Shown here in pieces: positions 26,294 to 37,628 of a stretch of DNA of 64,000 nucleotides. The stretch covers positions 115,293 through 179,292 of the forward strand of contig CAJQUW010008641.1 of NCBI GenBank assembly GCA_907163375.1, in the 5' to 3' direction. Numbering within the stretch: the stretch's first letter is position 1; each line of letters begins with the position of its first letter. Source of the DNA: Prostheceraeus crozeri (taxonomy: Eukaryota; Platyhelminthes; Polycladida; Euryleptidae). Both the position numbers and the translations under genes were made by a program. Below the pieces are notes generated by a model, which saw nothing but the letters and a program-made list of their open reading frames with translations, was not told where the DNA came from and searched no databases.

Positions 26294-27029
26294 GTTTACC
26301 ATAAGTGCGGGATTGTGCTCACTACGTCAAGATAATCTTTTACTCTAATTATAGCATGTTTCAGGCGTGGTAACTCAAGCAGACGAAAGTCGTCAATTCA
26401 AGCTGACACTGCGCATTCTAATTACATGATGTGAGGCGGACACGAAGACGTATTTGATATTCCATTTGCTCGGTCCCTCGAGTATTTGCTAAATGTCTGG
26501 TCCCTGTGCAATAACTCTGCTATTGAACTGTGACCTAAGGTACTGAATGGATTTATAGTCAATATATGACTCATCTATGTTTCCTGACTGAACCGAAGTC
26601 TTTGCACTAATGCTACATAGACAGGAGTCAGTCATTTATTAGATCTGTGTGTGGCCCAATCATATATCAACATGAGCTGCATTGAGAAAAAAATTGAAAC
26701 ATCCCTACTCAAATTACGTTGAGGCAGGCTAACCTATCTGGCAATTAGGTGTGGATAAACGCAAGCGCACGTGGTTTAGCTTCACGACATAATCGAACGC
26801 CATTGATTATATATGCAGGCCAAAAATATGAATTACTTACAAAATATTAAATCCAATCTTCGAATCATCGCACGAATTTGTCGACTTGAACGTCCATTTC
26901 TTTATAAAACTGGCAAGAATATTTGAGAACAATATACTTTAGGCTAATAGGTTGAAATCCACAATGGTGTGGCTAACTTTGGTTGAAGCAACAAGATATA
27001 GCTAGATACTATTCAGAAAACCGAAGGAT

Positions 27030-27670
27030 TTTTTATAAATGACATTCAGGAGATTTGTCAGTTGCATCAATTGACCTCGCAAATCGTTGTTGTAGGCAAC
27101 ATACTACTGATTTTAACATGAAAGTAAAGAAAAGAAAACTCCGAAATATGAAAAGGAAACATTTTTTGAATCTCCGCAAACAACTGAATTTTTTGATATA
27201 AAATTTTTCACTGTATGCTGAGATTTTTTGAGTCGACAACATAGAGTAAGTAAGCTACATATATTATGTAGAGTACCAGCTCAACATCAATTTAATCCCC
27301 AACGTAAGCAGCTTTAATTTTATTAAATGAACTCGAGTTGAGACCCAGTGTACCAGATGTGAGATAAGCAAACTTTTGCAGTTTTGAAAAAATTACCACG
27401 GAATTGACTGATCATGATAGCAATGCAGAAGGAATAACAGTCGCAAATCCTCCGTGTCATGACAACCTTGGAGAGGTAGTGTTTGTTAAATTAGAAATTC
27501 GATGGGTTAGCCTACTATTGCTGATGCTCAGCCTTATATTTGAGAGCATTTTCTTAAGCGTGATCATGATACAAATTACCTGCCACTGAAGGAGCGAAAT
27601 ATCATCATCAAAGACAATTATCATAATGAACTTTAGAGGATGCATATGGGTCCGCAACATCACTCAGATT
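27030..27670 (+). repeat. Repeat F, rearranged copy
   Basis: Two blocks match the repeat at 46740-47555, in exchanged order. Positions 27100-27250 match its end (about 47430-47555, sharing TTTTTTGAGTCGACA-like sequence). Positions 27310-27665 match its beginning (about 46730-47110, sharing CATGACAACCTTGGAGAG). The order fits a junction between two tandem units, or a local rearrangement. No protein is recognised. Confidence 0.6.
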
Positions 27671-28394
27671 TCATTAACCTTCGCCCCACTGGGGTGTTTT
27701 TACCGAACGCGCCCACGGGGGGGAGGGGCGAACCCCTTGCTGATCTCCCAAGATACGCCAATTTTAAACAAATTTCCATTAGATCACTATTTGAAATGGA
27801 AAATGACAACAAAAACTAACAAACCATACACCAATCAAAAGATCTGGTAAGGTGGTTCATAAGATGATGATTGGACCTACTAATCGTTGTGAGATTGCAT
27901 CATTATATTAGATGAGGTCAAAAGTCAAATAATTCAAGCTTATCAGTTCAACTCATACAGCACTAAAATCGCACATTTTAGTATCGGTATTTAGCTTCTG
28001 AAGGTGAAGAAACAGTCCAATTAGATGAACTTTCATCGAGACACTGAGGTTAAAAGCAACATAATTCAATAGTTGCTAATTGAGATGCAAAAATAAAAAG
28101 TACAAAAATAATGAAAATTCAAATTTGAAATTTGAATTTCAAATTTCAAACATACATAGATAATAAGCAGATAATTTAAAATTCAATATTTTGGATTGGT
28201 AAATATCTCTATATTAATAGGAAGAATCCGTCATGTAATCTCAACTTATTTAATCAAGAATTGATACCACAATATGCTCTAGAAGTGAATGGGTACCAAA
28301 ATCAGTCAAAATATTACTAACACTCAAATTTTAAAAAAGATCTCACGCCAAAAGTAGGTCTATGGTGCCAGATTAATTTTCTCTGATCCAAAAA

Positions 28395-29800
28395 ATCTCT
28401 CTGATTCAGAAAGCGAATCGCATTGTATCTGCCATCCTCAGGACATTCGTCTCTCGGGACGCCGATCTGCTTATTCGTCTCTTCAAGACACTGGTACGCC
28501 CTCACCTCGAATATGCCATCCCAGTCTGGAATCCATCCCTGAACAAAGACATTCTGGCTATCGAACGTGTACAACGTCGATTCACCAAAAGCATCCGTGG
28601 TCTATCCTCGTTACCCTACGAAGAAAGACTGAGAGCTCTGAAACTCCCAACACTACAACCCTGTGGGAACGCATCTTGCTAATATCAACAGATTATCTGG
28701 CGAGGTAGCGATTTTGTGGATAATTTTTTTAAAGGTTCATTTTCGTGTAAAAACTATCTCTGCATGTGAAAATGGTCATAATTTATCCAAAAACATGTGT
28801 AAAATTAAAAAACGACAGGTGGCGAAAAAGTTGCTATAATTAGTTGGTAGATATTTGTTTACTAATGCGAGCTGAGTTTTCGCCAACCGGCGAAATCGTG
28901 GATATTGTAGCAACTAATTAGTGGTAAGTAGTAATGTTCGTATATTACCTTCACATGAAAATATATTGTATACTCGGTCTGATCTGATAAAAAGGGATCT
29001 TTTTTTAATTCACGAAGGCTTAAACTAAAAAAGTATTTATCTTCCATAAATGTCGCAGTAAATACTATGATATTATTCAAATAATTGTCATTGTTGTAAA
29101 TTATTGAATGTCAAGAGATGTTATGAAAATTGATATAAGCGGATTCTCTATATTCTTATCATTGTCAGAGAATAATAGTCTGCACTTATTTCTAAGATAG
29201 ATGAGCCATATGTGGGGGATAGTGAGGAGGTGAGGGAGAAAATAGAGCCTCGGCTGTAGAGGCGGATCACTAAAGAAAATAAGAGAGAAAGTCAAAAGTA
29301 AAAGGTGACATATAGAGCGCGAATTGTCGCCGGCGAACTTCGCCAGCGAATATCCCGCAAATATGACTGAACTGTAGCATGATATTATGCAGCTGACATT
29401 CGCCAGTTTTTCGCAAGATTCGTTCCCACAGGGAATGTCGTCGTCGGATTATGGACCTTACAACCGTGTTCAAAATGTGTAACCACCTCACTCCAAGTGA
29501 TCCTAATTCCTTCTTCACCTTTAGTGTTTCCCGAACCCGTGGACATAACTACAAAATTTTCCGCCACCCAACAAATCTGAATTGTCGCCTATCCTCCTTT
29601 TCCCACCGCATCATAGATGACTGGAACCGCCTCCCCGACGGTTCCTTCTTTCTTTTTCGTGAACAGTGAAACGATGAAACAGTTTCAACGAAAGCTTTTT
29701 ATGTTTTATTGTAACTTCTAATTGTTCCCTCCTGAATGTATCTCCTGTGTTGCCTTGGTGCTCATTGCACTTAATGGTGTACTAAATAAATAAAAGTTAC
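28395..29800 (+). mobile_element. CR1/Jockey-type LINE 3' part, split by an insertion
   Basis: Two coding pieces of one LINE flank an inserted element. The first (about 28395-28658) reads LFKTLVRPHLEYAIPVWNP, then IERVQRRFTKSIRGL and YEERLRALKLPTL. The second (about 29436-29670) reads RRRIMDLTTVFKM, TRGHNYKIF and IDDWNRLPDGS, the usual C-terminal end of these polyproteins. A 3' tail of AAATAAATAAA lies at about 29785, typical of this LINE group. The 5' part is absent here. Confidence 0.85.
28659..29433. mobile_element. 775-bp inverted-repeat DNA insertion in LINE
   Basis: The termini CCCTGTGGGAACGCATCTTGC (28659-28679) and its complement (29413-29433) pair with one mismatch. The LINE frame resumes exactly across the site if a 2-bp AA duplication is allowed. 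Internal GGCGAA and TTCGCC motifs recur. There is no transposase, so it looks like a non-autonomous transposon of unknown superfamily. Confidence 0.7.
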
Positions 29801-29844
29801 AAAATACACAGAAAGTAAGCTATTAGAAATCTGGTGGCCATAGC

Positions 29845-30290
29845 TTGCTTGGTTTCAAAGATATTAAAAAATTTGCCTATGAATGTAGCCAATTCGGCTT
29901 CAGACTAGCTTCCACGATGCTTCATGCTCAAATTTTTATCCATGAGTTAACTTCTTTCAATTTGAATTTGCCTGACATGTCAGGGGTTCTTATGGTTGCC
30001 GTAGACATGAGTCAAGTCTTCGACAGACCTTCTCATGAAATCATACATGATCATCTTGTTCATTTTTCCTTTCCCCAGAGCTTTATTTGTGATTAACTTC
30101 AGGATAGGAGTCACCGTGTTTGTTTGAGTGGCCGCCAACATCTACAGTCCAGTTGCAATTTATGTCTCATCCGGAGGACCACAGGGCTCAATCTTAGGTC
30201 CGCATCTATTCAATGATGCAATAGGTTCACTGTGATCTTCAGCATCCATGATAAAATATGCTGATAATGTACTATTTTTTCGCATCGCAG
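29845..30290 (+). mobile_element. LINE reverse transcriptase fragment, decayed
   Basis: Positions 29880-30090 encode MVAVDMSQVFDRPSHEIIHD, the VDLSKAFDxVxH block of non-LTR reverse transcriptases. A shifted frame then gives a PQGSILGPHLFNDAIG-like block and KYADNVLFF, a variant of the catalytic FADD/YADD box. Several frameshifts and stops are present. It may be the 5' neighbour of a LINE like the one at 28395-29800, but it lies downstream of that element's tail, so it is a separate insertion. Confidence 0.75.
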
Positions 30291-30364
30291 GATTAATTCT
30301 ATAAACAGTCTCATTGATCTTGAGATGACAAATATGACTAATCGATGTATTTCATATGGGTTCA

Positions 30365-30830
30365 CACTATAGAGTGTCGACTCAAAAAAGTATCTGTATA
30401 CAGTGAAAATTTTTATATGAAAAGATTCAGTTTTGTGCAGAGATTACGTTCCAGTGGTCCAAAAAATTATTTGAGCACTTTTAAAAAAGTCAAAATATTG
30501 CCAATTTTTATACTACGGCCAAGATGACTCTCCTACAAGTAGTATGAAACAAGTTGGATATCAAAAGGAATGAATAGTTGCTAATAAGCATCCTAACAAG
30601 CTGAAATCAAGCTGATTATCAAGAGAACTTCATGATCCGTATTATAATGGAAGTCTTCATGAAAAAGTCACGATATTATTCGTGCTCTCTTGGCTGAAAT
30701 TTCCAGTTTTTTATTCAATTTTCACCGGCATGATTTCTTGATTCACTAAATTCATGTTTCACTTCTTGAATCTGAATGGTGATGTGGACTCATTAACATC
30801 TTTCAAAGTCAGTTGAAATCATTGTCAGTA
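30365..30830 (-). repeat. Repeat F, left flank of E1 (inverted)
   Basis: This is the reverse complement of about 47065-47555, sharing for example AAATTTTTATATGAAAAGAT and a GTCGAC near its end. It lies just outside the E1 left arm and mirrors the right flank, so it may be the true outer part of the inverted repeat. Confidence 0.7.
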
Positions 30831-31923
30831 TTAATCACATTGCAGACCAAAGCGCAGTGCGGAGCAGCGATGAGTCATCGCTGCTGAGTCATCATGCTGA
30901 CTCAGTCCCCCCTCTGGAAGGAAGAAGGGAGTTCGCCAAAGATGTGCTGGGAGGAATGGGTCCGAGAGGAAGAAACTGTTCCCTACCCCCCCTGAAAGGA
31001 AGGAAGGAAGGAGGAGTTTTCCTGTGAGGCAAGGGCAGGAATCTCTGAAAACGCCAGAGTTAGGAAAGGCAGGTTTTGGTCGTTTTGGGATGAGAAAGGT
31101 CATATTTCGGCATGAAGGAGGCCTCGGATGGGAAAACGGAGAGCAAATTCGGACATTTTGCTCAATTTTGGGTCTAGGAACTTGTTTCCAGCTCAATCGG
31201 AGAGAAAAAGTTCTGAACCCCCTCGGCCGCGATCTTCCAACTTTGGTTCTGGAGATCGTAGAAAGTCGTGTGATAGCTCATTTGAAAGCTGAGAGTAAGA
31301 CAAAGTCAGTGGAAGAAACGGCTTGTTCATATTTGCCTTCGTCTAGATGTGAGACGCCATTGAAAATTTTGGAAATTGGCGAAAAAACGACAGTTAGAAT
31401 TTTTACGAAAACGGCTCTAGCGGGTGAAGCAAGCCTCGGACGGGAAAACAAAGACCAGATTTGGAATCAGCGTGACATTTTGCATCTAGAGGGTGAGTTT
31501 CAAGTAAATCGGAGAGAAAAAAAAGTTGAAACTTTTCTTCACACGGGGTTTCCACACGGGTTTTTTCATGAAAATGTTAAATTGTAGCCACTTTTGGCGA
31601 TGAATAGCGGAGGATTGGAAGTGAATGAAGAGCTCGGGTTTCTTTTACGGACAAGACTGCACTTTGTTCTCTAGGATCCTATCTTTTCAGATCTGTAGAA
31701 GGTTTCGTTTTCAAATGAGAGCATGCTTAAAATCGAATGTTTGCGCATTTTCCAAGATTTTGGAACATTTGAGTTTTTTCAACTCGGCTTCTGATCATCG
31801 TTGAGAGTCGAGGGATGTCTTGAATGAAAGGTGAGAGCGAGAAAACGTGACTGTCAAAATTTGAAGTCAATCGGAGCACTAGAACCGGAGATAGACGTGT
31901 TTAAAGTTTTTGGATGATGGATA

Positions 31924-31957
31924 TGACGTCATCAGCTGATCGCCACAAACTATATAA
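31924..31957 (+). promoter_or_regulatory. Inward promoter of E1 left arm: CRE, E-box, TATA
   Basis: TGACGTCA (CRE) abuts TCAGCTGA (palindrome with a CAGCTG E-box), followed 11 bp later by TATATAAG. A donor-like GTAGGT lies about 70 bp downstream. The whole arrangement recurs at 59425-59447 in E2. Confidence 0.65.
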
Positions 31958-32440
31958 GCGGAGTCTCTACTTGTGGAAATCAGTTCTCCTCCCGACTGGG
32001 TTGGGGTAGGTGAACTCCGGAGCTCCGATGATTGCATCGGACATTCCAAATTTAACCGACTTAGAAAATTTCATGGCTGATATCAGCTAAGGTGTCAGAC
32101 TTAAAGGTTAGCCAGGAGATGGCCTTCGTCTCCAGGCCATAAAAGACTCCAAAATTTTAAAGGCTTCTAACTTTGCTTCTACAAGTCCTTTTGACTTGAT
32201 TAAAAAAAGATTCGATCGCTATTGATCAGACCTATATTGACAGACTACTTATAAAATTTCATAAGTAGTTCTAAATGCTGAAAAATTTTAATTCATTATT
32301 TTTGGAGGCTTTCTGGGGTTTTCGACCATGTTGAAGTCAATGAAGGCATGTATAAGTGTGTACGAGCCAGTCTTACCATGATACAAGCGGCTTTTCACTG
32401 AAAGCGAGCATGACACGGAGAGTTCTGCTGTAATATTCCA

Positions 32441-32660
32441 CTGACAGGGTGCTCCTTCGGGACGGCGGATGATGCCGTAGTGATAAGTGTGGCAAGGGAG
32501 TGTGTCATATTTTAGACCGAAACCTCTGGGGCAACTCATGTTGGGCATTTGACACAGTTCTCAACGTAGCACTTTGAACGCCAATCGGTTGAGTCTTACC
32601 TATCTTGTCATGGGTGGCATCTAAACATCTCCATTGCAAACCGCTTGTGAATCACGGCTT
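32441..32660 (+). promoter_or_regulatory. Leader cassette, version A, left arm
   Basis: The cassette begins GCTGTAATATTCCACTG, then CCTTCGGGACGGCGG, GCCGTAG, GACCGAAACCTCTG, ATGTTGGGC and TCTCAACGTAGC, ending near CTCCATTGC. These blocks recur in the same order in versions B and C. On the opposite strand an 86-codon frame (32288-32548) is open, but its frame is not kept in version C, so I favour a noncoding leader. Confidence 0.5.
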
Positions 32661-32780
32661 GCTATCCCTCTCTACGGCTTGCTATCAAGCTGATCAAAGT
32701 CTGCCAACCTCTTGTAAATAACTCCACCGGTTTTCATGTCTGGCTATCAAGTCATTGACGGTGAAAGTTCCGGAGATTTT

Positions 32781-32999
32781 CGGTGTCATACTTCCTGTTG
32801 GTGGGCGTTCTTTGCAGACAGCGGTGAAGTCCGTAGCTGCACGGGACGTTGGCAATGGTAATCCTTGTGAAACCTCTCTGCGTCATTTTTCCAAGTGGTT
32901 GCCTTTCGTCTCAACGTTGTACTCTGACCACCAGGGCGACATTTAGCTATCTGCCACAGGTTACCTCATAAAATCTCCATTGCACTTGTCTCCCGACAG
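32781..32999 (+). promoter_or_regulatory. Leader cassette, version B, left arm
   Basis: A diverged cassette: GGTGTCATACTTCC, GGCGTTC, GACAGCGG, CCGTAG, GAAACCTCTCTGCG, GTCTCAACGTTG, CATTTAGC, then a donor-like CACAG/GTTACC and CTCCATTGC. It is preceded by several GCTATCA motifs (32668-32750). Same inward orientation as the arm promoter. Confidence 0.5.
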
Positions 33000-33004
33000 T
33001 TGGC

Positions 33005-33165
33005 CATACATGCGAGAATGGGCCATGAGTTCTGCTTGTCTCTATCACGGAGACGAAATGATGAATGGAATGAATTGGAAGGGCATTCATGCGCCACACG
33101 CAACCACAAGCTCATTTCTCTCTTCGCTAGTGAACAAGCTCTTGTGAACGTAGTCAGAAAGTATA
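33005..33165 (+). repeat. Conserved block (G-block), left arm
   Basis: The block contains GATGAATGGAATGAA, GCGCCACACGCAACCACAA and TTCTCTCTTCGCTAG. It recurs in the right arm (43760-43920), in the E1 unique region (36395-36500) and in E2 (61780-61915), each time just before an AT-rich tandem array. Confidence 0.6.
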
Positions 33166-33222
33166 TCATGTTGTACAAATGTTTTACTGCAACACAGGTT
33201 GATGTATAGTTAGAAAGTTTGA

Positions 33223-33800
33223 TCATTGAAGTTCTATGAAACACAAATGTCATAAAATGTAAGAGTTAGTGTAGTCAAATAGTTTTTACCGTGACACACG
33301 TTTGTGAAAGTAAAGTTTGATCATCGAAGTTTTATTCGTGAGTGCAGTCAGAAAGTGTATCATGGTTTGCAAAAGCAACGTTTAGTGTAGTCAAATAGTT
33401 TTACCGTGACACACGCTTGTGAAAGTAAAGTTTGATCATCGAAGTTTTATTCGTGAGTGTAGTTAGAAAGTGTATTATGGTTTGGAAAAGCAACGTTTAG
33501 TGTAGTCAAATAATTTTACCGCGACACACGTTTGTGAAAGTAAAGTTTGATCATCGAAGTTTTATTCGTGAGTGTAGTCAGAAAGTGTATCATGGTTTGC
33601 AAAGGCAAAGCTTAGTGAAGTCAAATAGTTTTACCGCGACACACGTTTGTGAAAGTAAAGTTTGATCATCGAAGTTTTATTCGTGAGTGTAGTCAGAAAG
33701 TGTATCATGGTTTGCAAAAGCAAGGTTTAGTGTAGTCAAATAGTTTTACCGCGACGCACTTTTGTGAAAGTAAGGTTTGATAATTGAAGTTTTATGACTG
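33223..33800 (+). repeat. 115-bp tandem array in E1 left arm
   Basis: The marker TTTGATCATCGAAGTTTTAT recurs at exact 115-bp spacing (33321, 33436, 33551, 33666, then about 33781), giving about five units, with a divergent one at 33223. Confidence 0.9.
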
Positions 33801-35340
33801 ACCGAACTCACAACAGTATTAGAGAGTTTTATCGAAAAGGTTTTACTGCGCAGTGTAGATTGTCTTGTAACTTACTTTCACAGTGTTAGAAAGATTTATG
33901 TTGAGTGGAGACAGTTGCCAAATGTTCCCTTATTAGAAAATTGAAACTCCATGACTGTTAGATTGCTGAATACTTCATCAGGTTTAATAAAAGCAGTTTT
34001 CTACTGCAGTGAGACTGAGAGTTTGGAATGTTATATGAAAACAGTGTTCACCACAGCACTAGAAAGTTTTACTGCACTGTATAGATTGTTTCACAGTGTT
34101 AAAAGGTCTTATAGTAAGCACTACAGTGTTGAATGTTTTATAAAACCAGGCAAAGTCTTCTCACACACCTTGAGTGTGTGTGAGAGCTAGTTCATGACAT
34201 TGAATCGCGTGGGTCCTAAACTCCTAAAGTCCAGATTCCAAGGGTAGGGTGATCTACGGTTGGATTTAGGGTTTTATATCACATGCGTCAACCGTTCGTG
34301 TAAAATACGTGAAGCACATCTTCGCTTAAAAGTCTAAACGGAAATGCTGAAATAAGTTTTGTAAGAAGTCTTTGACATGATATTCTGAAACTTAGCGAAC
34401 GTTGAAAAAAGTTTTATGAAATGTTTCTGCAGTCACACTCGTTAGCGTACCAACTTTACTGAATGTGTTGTTTGCCTTTATCAAATTGAATGCGTGTGTA
34501 GACTGTTTTGTAAATGAAGACAGTGTTAAACGTTTTTGCAGTCTGCATTGACAGCAAACAAGTATACAGATAACAACCGGTAACGTTGTTAGTCGAATGC
34601 ATATGAGTTAGGAAACACTCAAAGCATGTGTGAGATAAAAATCAACCTGTTAGATTAAGTGAGTCCCTCACAAAAGTGTCACAACTATTTTACGGGAAAC
34701 TTGTAAAGGAGAACTGTGTAGCGAGAACGTTTACACTCATCATAGACAGATGAACATATATTCTAACTTCAACTTTCTGACATTCAAATGAAATTCGTAA
34801 ACATGAAGCTCTAGACTTCGCGGTGTAAAAAACTTTATGACAACAACTTTATGTTGGCAAAACTTTCATAGATTGCAGTCGTGTTTAAAGTTGATATAAA
34901 AACCTGTAGAAACGCATGAGTCCTAGATGCAGTTCAACGACTCGACCATTGAACTAAAAAAATGAACAAGTCTGTGTAGAGGACTATAACACGCTCATCA
35001 GTAGGAAACAGCAAAGCATGTAATGTCATTGAACTATTAAGACTGAGTGACAAGTCTGTGTTGATGAGAGTGGAATTATTTCATGAGTATGAAACAGCGA
35101 ACATTACATTAGGACTGTCCATCAGTACTGTAAAGAAAGGTTAGAATCAAAGTTTGCTTATCATGTGCATGACAAATAAAGAGAATCAACAAGTGTCTCA
35201 TTTCTAAACGAATCGTGCGTTGTTTATAAGTTGATAATAGAATCAACATTGAAACCTGCATCAAGTGATTTTCTGTGCAAATGCAGACGATGTGAAAATG
35301 ACACACGGATTGACATTTAACATTGCTTGCAATATTCAAC
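33800..35340. other. E1 unique region, no gene seen
   Basis: AT-rich DNA with many loosely repeated TTTTA and GTGTTA phrases and no convincing reading frame. It may be a decayed continuation of the neighbouring array. Confidence 0.4.
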
Positions 35341-35350
35341 ACGCCGCCCC

Positions 35351-35500
35351 CTCAGCAGATAGAGTAGAACACAAAGATGAATGACAGCGCAGCTGGTTGG
35401 CGACCGCATGTCGCGCTGCCTCCTCAGCAGATAGAGTAGAACACAAAGATGAATGATAACTCCCTCTCTCTCTGGCAGCCGTCTGTCGCATTGCCCCCTA
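35351..35500 (+). repeat. 72-bp tandem repeat upstream of acidic ORF
   Basis: A 34-bp core starting CTCAGCAGATAGAGTAGAAC occurs at 35351 and 35423. Its trailing TGTCGCGCTGCC phrase has a third, diverged echo near 35485. Confidence 0.8.
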
Positions 35501-35767
35501 TACACATTGAATTTTCTATCGTATCTGTCCAACGAACAAGGATGCAGAAACTTATCGTCATCTCAGACCTCCCACCTAGCTGATTCCCACACACAGCTCA
35601 TTGCTATCGCACCGGAAGGGAGATTCACGCGATAAATGCATCTAAGTTTGTTGAGTGGCTGAGGATGGCAGTCAATGAAGATATGTCTTCCCTTTTCTTC
35701 CTCCAACCGATAGTCTAAAGCGATTTGGTTGCGCGAACAAGACATTTGAAAGGCTGTATCATTCTCA

Positions 35768-35773
35768 TATAAA
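35768..35773 (+). promoter_or_regulatory. TATA box of acidic ORF
   Basis: TATAAA lies 37 bp before the ATG at 35805, so the 5' UTR would be only about 10 nt. Confidence 0.6.
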
Positions 35774-35804
35774 GCAGAGTCTCTTGCATTTCACTATCAT
35801 AGAC

Positions 35805-36231
35805 ATGTTCGATAAGCCAAGAGCCTGCGTTATGCCATTTCGCATTGCACACCATGGAGAAGAATTCCACAGTGATATCTACGGTGAGGATATCACTGTG
35901 GAATTTATGAAGTTTTATTCATACTTCACCTTGAATGAGGATATGAGCCGTCGACTACAACAAGAGATGGAGACGTTGGCGAGTGAGGCCGAGACGGTGG
36001 CGAGTGAGGCCGAGACGGTGGCGAGTGAGGCCGAGACGGTGGAAAGTGAGACCGAGACGGTGGAAAGTGAGGCCGAGACGGTGGAAAGTGTGGAGATGAT
36101 GTGGAGTGAGGACACGGAAAGTGAGGAAGTGGAAGCAAGTGAAGCTGTTATTGTGATATCAGATGATGAAGTAAGAGCTCTACACATGCATACCAATGGT
36201 TGTCATCTCAACTCGTTCATGTTTTCTTTCA
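35805..36231 (+). CDS. Acidic repeat protein with SUMO-interaction-like motif (E1)
   Basis: Unrecognised E1-encoded protein of about 120 residues. I start it at ATG 35805, just behind a TATA box. The first 50 residues are ordinary (MFDKPRACVMPFRIAHHGEE). Five to six copies of a SEAETVA/SEAETVE heptad follow (35970-36090), then an acidic tail ending VIVISDDE, a textbook hydrophobic-plus-acidic SUMO-interaction motif. A donor GTAAGA at 36169 and acceptor TTTCTTTCAG at 36231 bound a 63-bp intron-like segment. If it is spliced, the protein ends right after SDDE. A perfect 17-bp inverted repeat with a 9-bp loop lies in the coding part (35863-35905). The function is unknown; a nuclear role is only an inference. 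Confidence 0.55.
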
Positions 36232-36394
36232 GTGACGGAGTGAGTGATGGGCGTTCTTTAGTTCATAAAATCATCATGCAAACATACAGCACACTGTTTC
36301 ACCACATTTCCTCGTGAATGCATCATGAGTTCTTATAAGAACTTCCTTCCAATGCAGCTAAAGCGGTCCCAAGCCCGCCACATATCTTCGGATA

Positions 36395-36500
36395 TGGAAT
36401 GCAGAGGGGAAGGATGAATGATGAAATGGAATGAAGGGAAGCCAAACTTGCACCACATGCAACCACAAAAACATTTCTATCTTCATTGAGATGACATTCA
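36395..36500 (+). repeat. Conserved block copy in E1 unique region
   Basis: It shares ATGATGAAATGGAATGAAGG, CACCACATGCAACCACAA and TTTCTATCTTC with 33005-33165 and precedes another tandem array. Confidence 0.55.
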
Positions 36501-36559
36501 ATCACTTGAATTCTAATGTGAGCATCACATCCTTAGATTTCAGTGAAGTCAACTCTCAA

Positions 36560-37270
36560 ACGTGCTATGAGCTTGTTACACCTATTATCTCTAACTTTAC
36601 AAACACTGAAAGGATTCTAACATGATTTCAAACTTTACAAACATCAACTTTATTTCTAACTTTACAAACAGTGAAATACTTCAGACTATATTTTATTGTT
36701 TACCTATGTTACAAACACAGAAGTGCTTGTCACTTTATTTTATACTTTTCCTATAAATTGCTTAAGTCTATCATCTACGGGGATAGGGCTACCTATGGTT
36801 GGATTTAGGGTTTTATATAGCACAAGTGAATGTTAACCGTTAGTGTATAGTACATTTATTAACTTAACCATTTGTGAATGACATTATTCCTAACATTACA
36901 AACAACTACTTTATTTCCAACTTTACAAACGATGACATGGTTATAACTTCCTTTTTAACTTTACAAACAGTGAAATACTTATGACTTTATTTTATACCTT
37001 ACCTATCTTACAAACTCTACAAACAACAACTTTATCTCTAACTTTACAAACAGTGACATGGTCATAACTTTATTTCTAACTTTACAAACATCAACTTTAT
37101 TTCTAACTTTACAAACAATGACATGGTTATAACTTTATTTCTAACATCACAAACATCAACTTTATTTCTAACTTTACAAACGTCAACTTTATTTCTAACT
37201 TTACAAACAGTGAAATGATTCTGACTTCATTTTATATTTCACCTTTCTTACAAACAGTGACATGCTTATG
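36560..37270. repeat. AT-rich tandem array (26-38 bp units)
   Basis: Units of the form CTTTATTTCTAACTTTACAA plus a variable ACATCAA or ACAGTGACATGG spacer are repeated about 20 times. The reverse complement resembles the E2 end array (61955-64000), so the same sequence family is used in both elements. It separates the acidic ORF from the polymerase 3' end. Confidence 0.88.
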
Positions 37271-37628
37271 ACACTATTACCAAGTCAGTCCCACCTATTT
37301 CAACCGCAACTTTTTGTGAAGGGAAAACGACACAGTATCTACATGATATGTTGTTCATCATCACAGCCGATTTTCATAGCACTGCACATAGATCATACTG
37401 ATGGTAGCAGAAAACAAAGTTTTTATGGCTCACATCACCGGAGAAAACAAAGTCACTCATAAACAGGGACAAAACAAAGTCAGGAAAACCAGTTGATATG
37501 CAAGTCATGATATAAAGTGATCAGAAGTTGGACGCATGTTACAAGGCACTCACTCACAACGCCCCATTGAAAACGCCATTGAGGGAAAAAGCAAAACATC
37601 AACCACAACAGAGAGGAAGCATTCATCA

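Larger units (their letters stand above)
25541..27029. other. DYNLRB 3' flank, no gene seen
   Basis: Presumed 3' UTR and intergenic sequence. No coding feature was recognised. Confidence 0.5.
30850..33800 (+). repeat. E1 left inverted arm
   Basis: The arm is the reverse complement of about 43440-46555. From the outside inward it holds C-rich tracts, a unit sharing TTGAAAGCTGAGAGTAAG with E2, a CRE/TATA promoter, two leader cassettes, a conserved block and five 115-bp tandem units. The left arm has more 115-bp units and fewer outer units than the right arm. Confidence 0.88.

Noticed and set aside
31024-31587. 187-codon open frame in the E1 left arm, with relatives in the right arm and in each 487-bp E2 unit
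   Set aside because: The unit length (487 bp) is not a multiple of three, starts differ between copies, and codon content looks like repeat DNA. It is better explained as part of noncoding subterminal repeats.
32288-32548. 86-codon frame MPNMSCPRGFGL, also open in the right arm
   Set aside because: It is antisense to leader cassette A. The related cassette C keeps the DNA blocks but not the frame, so conservation is at the nucleic acid level.
35915-36196. Serine-rich minus-strand frames opposite the acidic protein
   Set aside because: They are shadows of the SEAETVA repeat; the plus strand has the TATA box, ATG and SIM.
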